Shown piece by piece: positions 35,585-45,400 of a stretch of 64,000 nt of DNA. A model generated the notes under the pieces. That model was not told where the DNA came from. It searched no databases and saw nothing but the letters and a program-made list of their open reading frames with translations. How positions within the stretch are numbered: position 1 is the stretch's first letter; every line of letters starts with the position of its first letter. This DNA comes from Winogradskyella alexanderae (GTDB lineage Bacteria; Bacteroidota; Bacteroidia; Flavobacteriales; Flavobacteriaceae), in NCBI RefSeq assembly GCF_020166335.1, contig NZ_JAIUJR010000001.1, positions 434,001 to 498,000 of the forward strand. The letters are read 5' to 3'. The translations under genes were made by a program, and so were the position numbers.

Positions 35585-35610
35585 CTTCATGTTATGGCAT
35601 GAATTTTTTT
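35573..35610 (+). terminator. Rho-independent terminator of the 41-aa ORF unit
   Basis: TTCATGCTATA (35573-35583) pairs with TATGGCATGAA (35593-35603) with one G-U pair and a 9-nt loop, followed by seven T residues (35604-35610). It overlaps the 3' end of the convergent ABC gene. Confidence 0.85.
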
Positions 35611-37297
35611 ATCCTTTAGGAATAGCGTCAATTAATTTTTTGGTATAACTCTTACTAGGTGAATTAAAAATAGCATCTGCATCACCAATCTCCTCTATTT
35701 TACCAGCATTCATTACCAATAATTGATCTGCCATATACTTAACTACAGCAAGATCATGGGATATAAATATATAGGTAAATTTAAATTGTTCTTTTAGATC
35801 ACTAAGTAGATTTAATACTTGGGCTTGTACCGATATATCTAGAGCGGAAACAGACTCATCACAGATTATTAATTTGGGTTGTAAGGCAATTGTCCGAGCA
35901 ATACCAATACGTTGACGTTGGCCGCCAGAAAATTCATGTGGATATCTATTAAAGCTATCCTTTTGTAAACCTACTTTCTCGAGAATGTTTAGAACTTTTT
36001 GTTTACGTTCGTTATTGTTTTTACCAATACCATGAACTCTCATGGGTTCCATAATAGCTTCACCTATCATGAGTCTTGGATTTAGTGATGCATAAGGATC
36101 TTGAAAAATGATTTGAATTTCCTTTCTTATAGTCCTTAATTCGGTTTTATTCAGGTTGGTAATATCTTTTCCTTTATACTTTATTTTACCTGAAGTTGCC
36201 TTATCTAAATGGAGAATGGCATTACCCAAGGTGGACTTACCACATCCAGATTCGCCAACTAGCCCTAATGTTTCCCCAGGATAAACCTTAAAACTAACAT
36301 CATTAACTGCCTTAAATGTATTTTGTTTTGAGAACCATCCTGTCTTTTTAAAATATGCTTTTTCTAAGTTATTTATTTCTAAGAGAGGCTCCTGATTGTA
36401 CAAATCATGGTGCAATTTTGAGCGTTGAGCATTTGTGATAATTTCATTACTTAAGTTCCCTTGTATGTAATCCTTAATAGTAGGCAATCGTTTAAACCTT
36501 ATTTCTGTAGAAGGTCTTGCATTAAGTAGCGCTTTTGTATAATTGTGCGAAGGTGATTTAAAGACTTTTTTGGTATTACCCTTTTCAACAATTTCACCAT
36601 TATACATTACAATTACATTTTCAGCAAATTCAGACACAACCGACAAATCGTGCGATATAAACAAAATGCTCATTTTTGTTTCTTTTTGTATTGACTTTAA
36701 CAAGTCTAAGATGTCCTTCTGCACGGTTACATCGAGCGCTGTAGTGGGTTCGTCGGCGATCAATAGTTTTGGCTTACAGGCAATTGCCATAGCTATCATA
36801 ACACGTTGTTTTTGTCCACCAGATATTTGATGTGGGTAGGCATTGTAGATTCTGTTTGACTCAGGAAGCTTTACCTTATCAAAAAGCTCTAGTACTTGCG
36901 CTTTTATTTCGTTTTGGCTTAGGTTGGTATGTCGCCTTAGGATTTCTTCTACTTGTTTGCCGCAGCGCATCGATGGGTTCAATGAGCTCATTGGTTCCTG
37001 AAAAATCATCGCTATTTCGTTCCCTCTTAAAGATTGATACGTTTCTTCTGATAAACCAACAAGTTCAGTGCCATTAAATTGGATTGAACCTGATTTAATT
37101 CTGGAAATTTTAGCGGGCAACAAGCCCATAACAGAAAGTGAAGTTATAGACTTACCTGATCCGGATTCTCCTACGATAGCCGTTATTGAATTCTCTAGTA
37201 TTCTAAAGCTTATATTTTTTAGAATATCAGCTTCTGTTTCATTATTATAAAATGAAATAGAGAGCGCTTTTACCTTTAATAAAATGGGATTATTCAT
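35609..37297 (-). CDS. ABC transporter ATP-binding protein with two fused ATPase domains (oligopeptide type)
   Basis: This 562-aa protein has two complete ATPase domains of the oligopeptide/nickel (OppD-OppF, YejF) type. Domain 1 has Walker A GESGSGKS (43-50) and signature ISGGQKQR; domain 2 (from about 310) has Walker A GESGCGKS (near 350) and signature FSGGQRQR. Each has a Walker B followed by DEP or DES. It would drive peptide import together with two membrane proteins and a binding lipoprotein, none of which is in the window. It is an isolated gene between two giant T9SS cargo genes. Confidence 0.92.
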   Translation of the reverse strand: MNNPILLKVKALSISFYNNETEADILKNISFRILENSITAIVGESGSGKSITSLSVMGLLPAKISRIKSGSIQFNGTELVGLSEETYQSLRGNEIAMIFQEPMSSLNPSMRCGKQVEEILRRHTNLSQNEIKAQVLELFDKVKLPESNRIYNAYPHQISGGQKQRVMIAMAIACKPKLLIADEPTTALDVTVQKDILDLLKSIQKETKMSILFISHDLSVVSEFAENVIVMYNGEIVEKGNTKKVFKSPSHNYTKALLNARPSTEIRFKRLPTIKDYIQGNLSNEIITNAQRSKLHHDLYNQEPLLEINNLEKAYFKKTGWFSKQNTFKAVNDVSFKVYPGETLGLVGESGCGKSTLGNAILHLDKATSGKIKYKGKDITNLNKTELRTIRKEIQIIFQDPYASLNPRLMIGEAIMEPMRVHGIGKNNNERKQKVLNILEKVGLQKDSFNRYPHEFSGGQRQRIGIARTIALQPKLIICDESVSALDISVQAQVLNLLSDLKEQFKFTYIFISHDLAVVKYMADQLLVMNAGKIEEIGDADAIFNSPSKSYTKKLIDAIPKG

Positions 37298-37420
37298 GCT
37301 TAGATGTAAAAATAATAAAGTATAAGCAACCCATTTTCACAGGGTTATGTAAAAATTCTAAAAGTATAATAAAATTGTAAACTGTTGATAAGCATGTATT
37401 TAGAAATTAACAAGATCTAC

Positions 37421-37460
37421 AAATATGCATTTCATCGAATAAATATGCATTTTATGGATA
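37421..37460. repeat. Tandem 20-bp direct repeat upstream of the M14 gene
   Basis: AAATATGCATTTCATCGAAT (37421-37440) and AAATATGCATTTTATGGATA (37441-37460) share their first 12 bases and 15 of 20 positions, two exact helical-turn pairs apart, about 60 bp upstream of the start codon at 37520. A tandem activator or repressor site is likely. Confidence 0.45.
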
Positions 37461-37519
37461 AAAATTCAAATAAAAGTATATATTAGCACCCTATTAATTT
37501 CATTATTAACCCCAAACTA

Positions 37520-40500
37520 ATGAGAAACTTTACCTACTTAATGTTAGTGCTTTTGTTTGCGCTACAAAATTCTTATTCACAAGAAAAATATTCTAGGGTT
37601 AGGATTTCTAATCCAACTCAAAATCAAGTTTTAAGTATTCAAAAGCTTGGTATAGATCTTAACTGTGGCAGTAGTCATCATAACCATGATCTTATTGTAG
37701 AAATTTCAGACCGCGAAAAACTGCAATTAGAGCAACGTGGTATAAGTTATACAGTATTACAAGATGATCTTACAAGTTTTTATGCCGAAAGAGCAAGTAA
37801 TGAATTGCCTCGTGCAAAAGCGTTACTTAAAGCAGAAAAAGCACGTGCTACTAACATTGCAAAGAGTTCAGTTTCGAATGTAGTTTTTGATAATGCCATA
37901 CAATACACAGGTTGTGATGAAATTGATTGGGCTGTACCGAGTAATTTTAATTTTGGTAGTATGGGTGGTTGCTTAACTTTGAGCGAAATGAAGGCTGAGT
38001 TAGATAATATGTATACATATTCTCAATCCAATAGCCTGAATATTGTCTCACAAAAACAAGATGCTTCACCAACAAATCAAACTACCTGGGGAAATCCTAG
38101 TGGTACGATTACTAATAACGGATTAACTTATAGTGGCCAAGGAACAACACGTTGGAACCCTGAAACAATCTGGTATGTAAGAATTACAGGAAACGAAGAT
38201 TCTACACCAGAAGGAACAAAACCACAGATATTATTTACTTCTATGATACATTCAAGAGAGTTGAGTGCTCTTATGAACAACATTTATTTTATGTGGTATA
38301 TCATAGAAAATTATGAGACCGATGATGCTATTAAGGAGCTGGTTGACAATAATGAATTATATTTTGTACCTGTTGTTAACCCTGACGGACTTAGGTGGAA
38401 TGAACACTTAAGCCCTGGCGGTGGAGGAATGCAACGTAAAAATCTAAGACCTAATACCGGCCCTACTACAAACACTACTCCTGATAGAGGGGTCGATTTA
38501 AATAGAAACTTTGATTACTATTGGGGATTGAATAATATAGGATCTTCTGGTACGCAGTCTAGTGGAACATATAGAGGACCTTCTCCGGCCTCTGAACCAG
38601 AAACCCAAATCATGGTTGACTTCATATCTAGCAGAAATTTTGAGACTGGTGTATGGAACCACTCATTTACAAACTCATTACCACACCCTTACGGAGGTGT
38701 ACCTACTTTGAATTCTGGTCGAGAGGACGAATTTCATAGATGGCATGAAGAAATGAGTCGTTACAATAGATATTTGTATGGTGCAACCATATTTTATGAG
38801 TCAAACGGAATACCAGATGATTGGATGCTTGGTGGTGCACCCGATAACAATGGTTCTACCGGTTTTAATCAGGCTGTATTAGCCACAACACCCGAACACG
38901 GTGGTTCAAGCGAAGGTGGTTTCTGGCCAAGTTTATCTAATATTGTACCTATTGCCAAACGCTCTATGCGTGTTTCGCTGGCAACAGCTTATTATGGTGG
39001 CAAATATGCTAAGTTGCATGATCTTACTCAGAGTGATATTTCAAGTTTAAACTCGAATTTAGATTTTGGCATAGAACGTATTGGTCAAGCAGATAGTGAT
39101 TTTACAGTAACTGTAACACCTGTTTCCACGAACATTGTTAGTATTAACTCACCTGCTACACAAACCGGTATACCGGTTTTAGAGCAAAGAAGCGTTACGG
39201 CAACTTTAGAATTAGATCCTGGGATTTCACCCAATGATAAGATAGAATATAACGTAAAGCTTATTAATGACAATGGTATTATTTATGAAGCTAACTTTGA
39301 AAAATACTACCAACCTACCGTATTATTTAATCAAAATCCAGATAATGATGGACTTACAGGATGGACGCAATCTGGCGGTTGGGCGACGACGACAGCAGAC
39401 GCTTATTCAGGTAGTACATCTATAAACACGGGTACTTATTCTACAAATAATAATAAAACATTAACTACAGCGAGTAGTTATGATTTTTCCAACTCCTCAG
39501 AAGTATCTATTCAGTTTTATACAAAATGGGATATTGAGCGAAACTACGATTATGTGGAATTTCTTGCTTCACCTGATGGAGGAAGCAACTGGGTAACGCT
39601 TTGTGGAAAATACACTAAGCCTAATGCCACAAGTTTTACGACTAACCACGATAACAAAAGTGGCACATTTGCAAACTTTCAAAATAATAGTGGTGGTCAA
39701 ATTTATGACGCAGATCGTATGGATAACTGGGTAATGGAAGAATATGTTATAGACAATACATATGCTTCTATCTTAAACTCGAGTAATGTAAGATTACGCT
39801 TTAATTTTAGAACTGATGGTGCCAATGTAATGGAGAATTATACAAGTACCTTAGATGGGTTCTTTATTGATGATTTTAAAATTATTGGTCTGACTATTCC
39901 TTGTGCTACAACCGTACCATCAGGTTTAGCGGTAGCATCTATAACCGCGTCAGGAGCAGATGCAAACTGGGACAATATACCATCTGCTACTTACGACATA
40001 AGATATAAAGAAACCCTTTCTTCTACTTGGATTGAAGTCACGGATTTGGCATCACCAAGCTACGCCATTACTGGTTTAACACCAACAACAGATTATGAGG
40101 TACAGGTAAGGACAAGATGTACAACAGCGACATCTGCATATACAGCATCAGTAAACTTTACAACAACTGATTTAACATACTGTACCGCTAGCGGTGCAAG
40201 TATTGCTGACGAGTATATAGGTGGAGTCACGTTGAATTCTATAACAAATGATACTTCGCCTTCTGGTAGTGGAACTTCTTCAGGTTACTCTGATTTTACA
40301 GGGTCATTCATTTTTGATCCAATTCAATTAGGAAGTACAGGTAATACTATTTCAGTTTCAAAATATTGGAATAATGTTTATAACGAAGCTGTATCTGTAT
40401 GGATTGATTTTAATAAAAATGGAACCTTTGAGGTTTCTGAAAAAATATTAGAAGATGGAGCTAATCAAAACACACCAATTTCAAACACCTTTAGTGTCCC

Positions 40501-42223
40501 ATTATCAGCTAGCACAGGGAATACAACGATGCGTGTAATAATGAAGTATATAGGAGGATTAGGTACCTTACAGACAGACCCGTGCGAAGACTTCAACTAT
40601 GGTGAAGTTGAAGATTACAGTCTATATCTATATGATGGGTTGCTTTATACAAGTGGTACTTGGTATCCTAATGCACCAGATGCTACTACTGGATCAGAAA
40701 ATGTTCTTATATTAGATGGGACATTTAACGCGAATACAAATTTTGAAGTCAATAATTTAACGATAAACACTGGCGCCACATTAAATTTAGATAAAGCTAA
40801 TGCAATTACGGTTAATGGTAATGTTGCAGCGAACGGTATTTTAGTTTTAAATTCAGATTCAAACGAGTTCTCAAGTTTATTGGTTACTGGCAATGTAACT
40901 GGAGATGTAAAATACCATCGTCATGTTAACTCTAATACAGATGATAATGATTTAATTGCTCCTCCAGTTAGTGGCGAAACGTTTGTAGATTTCTTATCCA
41001 ATAATAATAACGTGTTTGCGAATGGCACCCAAACTTTATTCTTGTTTGGAGATTTCGAAAAACCTTCAAATCAATATCAACTGTATTCAAATACTGAAAC
41101 GGCAACTTTAGTTGCGGGTAAAGGTTATAGAGCAGCATCAACCGATGATGGAACGTTTGAATTTACTGGGACCGTTACGACCAGTGATCTCGTTGTACCT
41201 ATAGAGAGAACAGGTACGACCTATACACAGTGGAATCTTATAGGAAACCCTTATACCTCATATATTAGATTATCGGATTTCTTGACGACAAACATTGGTG
41301 AACTGGACCCTTCTAGTGCGGCGGTTTATGGTTACGACGCAGACGATTCTAATGGTAGCAATTGGGCTATTTGGAATTTTGCCTATTCTGATGCAAATCC
41401 TGGTTCTTTAATAGCACCAGGTCAAGGATTCTTTGTGTCTGCAAGAACAGGCTCTAATGTTAATATTACTTTTGAGTCTACCATGAGAACAGCAGGTAAT
41501 TCTGATGATTTTATTGCTGGTAGAAACAATACCTCAACAATTGCGCACTCTGTTTTTGAAATTGTAAAAGGAAGCGATTCTTATGAAACAGAATTGTATT
41601 TCACAGACAATGCTAGTGCTGGTCTTGATTTAGGTTACGATGCTGAACATTTTGGAGGCGCACCTTCTGATTTTTCTATATACACTGAGCTTGCAGAGGA
41701 TAATACAGGAACAGATATAGCAATACAATCGATCTCTTTTAATGATGTTTCAAACGGAGTGATAATACCTGTTGGATTAAGTCTAAACCAAGGTGAACAA
41801 GCAACAATAAGAATGACAAATTCTGATGCATCTTTTGATATATTTTTAGAGGATACCCAAGAGAATTCATTCACATTGTTGAATAATTCTGAGTATACAT
41901 TCACTGCGGATTCTAATATATCAGATATTGGGAGATTCTATTTGAGATTTAATGCAGATGTTCTTTCTACCAATGAATCGTCCTTAGATCGCATTCAAAT
42001 TTATAATGATAATGATTTGGAAGAGATTATAATTAAAGGGCAATTAAATTCAAAAACAGCACTTTATTTATATGATATACAAGGGCGTGAAATATTAAAC
42101 ACAACTCTAAAAACGAATAACTCAATTAATAAAATTAATACAACAGGGTTTATGAGTGGTGTGTACTTGGTGAAATTACAGAACAGTTCAACAGCAATTA
42201 CTAAAAAACTAATAATCAAATAA
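37520..42223 (+). CDS. T9SS-secreted M14 zinc carboxypeptidase, multidomain
   Basis: This 1567-aa protein has a signal peptide (cut near NSYSQ, about 20), a prodomain, and an M14 carboxypeptidase domain (about 150-500) with zinc ligands in HSRE (H244, E247) and H380 in VWNHSF, the substrate-binding NPDGLRWN and DLNRNFDYYW segments, and a probable general base E458 in TTPEHGG. Then follow a MAM-like jelly-roll part (about 600-790), a fibronectin type III domain (about 795-885), a GEVED domain (about 890-1040) and a T9SS type A sorting domain at the end. It should release C-terminal amino acids from external proteins. Own terminator at 42245-42276. Confidence 0.9.
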   Translation: MRNFTYLMLVLLFALQNSYSQEKYSRVRISNPTQNQVLSIQKLGIDLNCGSSHHNHDLIVEISDREKLQLEQRGISYTVLQDDLTSFYAERASNELPRAKALLKAEKARATNIAKSSVSNVVFDNAIQYTGCDEIDWAVPSNFNFGSMGGCLTLSEMKAELDNMYTYSQSNSLNIVSQKQDASPTNQTTWGNPSGTITNNGLTYSGQGTTRWNPETIWYVRITGNEDSTPEGTKPQILFTSMIHSRELSALMNNIYFMWYIIENYETDDAIKELVDNNELYFVPVVNPDGLRWNEHLSPGGGGMQRKNLRPNTGPTTNTTPDRGVDLNRNFDYYWGLNNIGSSGTQSSGTYRGPSPASEPETQIMVDFISSRNFETGVWNHSFTNSLPHPYGGVPTLNSGREDEFHRWHEEMSRYNRYLYGATIFYESNGIPDDWMLGGAPDNNGSTGFNQAVLATTPEHGGSSEGGFWPSLSNIVPIAKRSMRVSLATAYYGGKYAKLHDLTQSDISSLNSNLDFGIERIGQADSDFTVTVTPVSTNIVSINSPATQTGIPVLEQRSVTATLELDPGISPNDKIEYNVKLINDNGIIYEANFEKYYQPTVLFNQNPDNDGLTGWTQSGGWATTTADAYSGSTSINTGTYSTNNNKTLTTASSYDFSNSSEVSIQFYTKWDIERNYDYVEFLASPDGGSNWVTLCGKYTKPNATSFTTNHDNKSGTFANFQNNSGGQIYDADRMDNWVMEEYVIDNTYASILNSSNVRLRFNFRTDGANVMENYTSTLDGFFIDDFKIIGLTIPCATTVPSGLAVASITASGADANWDNIPSATYDIRYKETLSSTWIEVTDLASPSYAITGLTPTTDYEVQVRTRCTTATSAYTASVNFTTTDLTYCTASGASIADEYIGGVTLNSITNDTSPSGSGTSSGYSDFTGSFIFDPIQLGSTGNTISVSKYWNNVYNEAVSVWIDFNKNGTFEVSEKILEDGANQNTPISNTFSVPLSASTGNTTMRVIMKYIGGLGTLQTDPCEDFNYGEVEDYSLYLYDGLLYTSGTWYPNAPDATTGSENVLILDGTFNANTNFEVNNLTINTGATLNLDKANAITVNGNVAANGILVLNSDSNEFSSLLVTGNVTGDVKYHRHVNSNTDDNDLIAPPVSGETFVDFLSNNNNVFANGTQTLFLFGDFEKPSNQYQLYSNTETATLVAGKGYRAASTDDGTFEFTGTVTTSDLVVPIERTGTTYTQWNLIGNPYTSYIRLSDFLTTNIGELDPSSAAVYGYDADDSNGSNWAIWNFAYSDANPGSLIAPGQGFFVSARTGSNVNITFESTMRTAGNSDDFIAGRNNTSTIAHSVFEIVKGSDSYETELYFTDNASAGLDLGYDAEHFGGAPSDFSIYTELAEDNTGTDIAIQSISFNDVSNGVIIPVGLSLNQGEQATIRMTNSDASFDIFLEDTQENSFTLLNNSEYTFTADSNISDIGRFYLRFNADVLSTNESSLDRIQIYNDNDLEEIIIKGQLNSKTALYLYDIQGREILNTTLKTNNSINKINTTGFMSGVYLVKLQNSSTAITKKLIIK

Positions 42224-42244
42224 TTTTATTTCAATAATTTAGAG

Positions 42245-42276
42245 AAAGGCCTAGACTTAAATCTGGGCCTTTTTTT
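42245..42276 (+). terminator. Rho-independent terminator after the M14 gene
   Basis: AAAGGCCTAGA (42245-42255) pairs with TCTGGGCCTTT (42262-42272) with one G-U pair and a 6-nt loop; T residues run to 42276. Confidence 0.9.
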
Positions 42277-42426
42277 ATAGGCTAAAGAAAAAACTGACAT
42301 ATCGTTACGGTTTTTCCGCAATTTATAGAGTCAATCTAACAAATTTTATCTTTCTTAAAAGTATGTTAAAGAAAATTAACTACTTTGTTACGGAATGCTA
42401 TTAATAAATTTATAACCCTAGCCATT

Positions 42427-45400
42427 ATGAAAGTAAAATTACTTTTACTCATTCTAGTAATGAGTACATCCCTCAATTGGGCTCAATCAAAAGTGTTCTG
42501 GCAACAGCAAAATTTGCGCAATAACACTATTACAAAACCGAGCCATCAATCATTAAAGTCGTATCAAACATTTAGTTTGGATACCCAAGCGCTGAGGCAA
42601 GCACTAGTGAATGCTCCTGACCGTAACTCTAATGCCACCAGCTCAAATGTTGTTTTATCGTTCCCTAATTCTGAAGGAACATTGGAACGTTTTGCTATTA
42701 TGGAAGCTTCTGTAATGCATCCGGATCTACAGGCAAGATATCCAAATATTAGATCTTATGTAGGTCAGGGTGTCGACGATGCGTCATCAGTGATTAGGTT
42801 TAGTATTACACCTCAAGGATTTAATGCTATGATTTTATCTGGCCATGGACCAAGTACTTTTATCGAGCCTATAGCACGCAATTCCAATAGCTATATCGTG
42901 TTTAATAGACGTGAAAGAATAGATTACAATGACAACTTTGAGTGCCAGGTTACAGACCACATAAATTCTTCAATGAGTTCTGGTACAGCATTAAGAAATG
43001 CCGATGATGGTATTTTACGAACTTATAGATTGGTTGTTTCTGCAACTGGAGAATATACACAGTTTCACGGTGGTACAAAGGCACAAGCACTCGCGGCAAT
43101 AAATACCACGATGACTCGCGTAAATGGTATTTACGAAACTGATTTTAATGTTACTATGGTTCTCATTGCCAACACAGATGATGTAATTTATACAAATACT
43201 GCTACCGATCCCTATGGTAATACAACAAGTAACTATAACTCACAACTGCAAAATACCTTGACAAGTGTTATTGGAGAGTCCAATTATGACATTGGCCATT
43301 TATTTGCCAACCTTCAAAATAATGGTAATGCAGGTTGTATTGGTTGCGTTTGTGTAAACGGTCAAAAAGGCAGTGGATGGACCTCTTTAACCATACCAGA
43401 GGGCGATCCATTCGATGTGGATTATGTAGCTCACGAAATGGGCCATCAATTTGGCGGTAACCATACTTTTACATTTAGTAATGAAGGCACTGGGGCTCAG
43501 ATGGAGCCAGGTAGTGGATCTACAATAATGGGTTATGCCGGTATCACTGGTGCTACTGATGTACAATCAAATAGCGATCCTTATTTTCACGCAGCTTCTG
43601 TACAACAAATTACAGATTACATTAAAACTACATCATGCCAAACAAATACTGCAACTGGTAATGCTGTTCCAGTTGTTAATGCAGGGCCAAACCATACAAT
43701 TCCTGCAGGAACACCTTTTGTTTTGGATGGTACAGCAACAGATGCTGACACGGGCGATGTACTAACTTATTGTTGGGAACAATTTGATGTTGGCTCGCCA
43801 ACAACCACTAATCCCAGTGTGAATAATACATCTGGAACTGCATTTAGATCTTTTACCCCAACCACAGATACTAAGCGATACTTTCCAAGATTAGCTACTG
43901 TAAAAACTGGTGCCACATCTTGGCAATGGGAAGCAGTACCAAATGTTTCTCGCAATATGACCTTTAGGTTAACAGTTAGAGATAATCAAGCAGGAGGTGG
44001 CACCAATAACAGTGATGATGTAGTTGTTTCCGTGACCGCTAATGCTGGCCCCTTTGTGGTCAATTCACCAAACACTAATGTTACTTGGGATGCAGGTACA
44101 ACCAGAACTGTAACATGGAATGTAGCTGGGACTACAGGAAACAGTGTAAATGCTGCTAATGTTGATATCTTCTTGTCAACAGATGGTGGTGATACGTATC
44201 CTATAACTTTAGCAACAGGTGTTCCTAATGATGGTTCGCACGATATTGTAGTGCCAAACAATCAGGGGAATCAGAATAGAGTAATGGTTAAGGGAGCAAA
44301 TAATATTTTCTTCGATATTTCCAATACCAATTTTACTATTGGACCACCAGTAGTGTGCAATGCAACCGTTCCAACTGGTTTAGCAGCTTCAAATGTTGGC
44401 GCAACAACCGCTACATTAAGTTGGAATGCTGTTCCAGGCGCAAGTTATGATTTAAGATATAGACAAGTTGGTACCTCAACATGGACTACAGAATCAGTTT
44501 CAGGCATCTCATCTTCTTTGAGTGGATTAACCACATTAACCCAATATGAAGCGCAAGTAAGAAGTAAGTGTGCAGGTGGAGCAACATCTGCTTATAGCGG
44601 ATTAATAAATTTCACTACTACCGATGTGCAACTTAACTATTGCAACTCTGCAAGTACAAATGTTAACGATGAGTTTATTAGTAGAGTTCAATTAAATACA
44701 ATTGATAATTCATCAGGAGGTCAATTCTATTCTGATTTTACAAGTATTTCAACAACGCTTACAAAAGGAACACAATATACAGTTACAATTACACCAACTT
44801 GGACTGGAACGGTTTATGCCGAGGGATACTCAGTTTGGATCGATTATAACCGAGATGGTGATTTTATTGATGCCGGCGAACAAGTCTTTACACAAGCACC
44901 AACACAGGCTACTCCTGTAAGTGGTAATTTTACGGTTCCTGCAGGCGCTACAGAGAATTCTACTAGAATGCGGGTTACGTTGAGTTACAATGCCAATGTT
45001 GGACCTTGCGATTCATTCACATATGGTGAAGTTGAAGACTATACCATTGTAATAGAAGGAAGTGGGCCAGATACTACACCACCTGTCATTACCTTAAATG
45101 GAGCTTCTCCAATAGACCTAACATTAGGCGGTACATATACAGAGTTGGGAGCATCTGCCAACGACAATGTTGATGGTGATATTTCTGCAAATGTTATAAT
45201 TGGAGGTGATACAGTTGATACAAATACTCTTGGTACTTATATCGTTACCTATAATGTCAGCGATGCCGCAGGTAATGCGGCTACTGAGGTTACTAGAACA
45301 GTAAATGTAAATGAACCTTCGAATGGATGTTCAGGTGGTATATCAACATATCCTTACAACGAAGGATTTGAAGGAAGTATTGGATTATGGTCACAAAATA

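Noticed and set aside
42385..42426. TTG at 42385 as start of the metallopeptidase
   Set aside because: It would put 14 residues before a proper signal peptide that begins at ATG 42427, and the TTG overlaps a possible -7 box.
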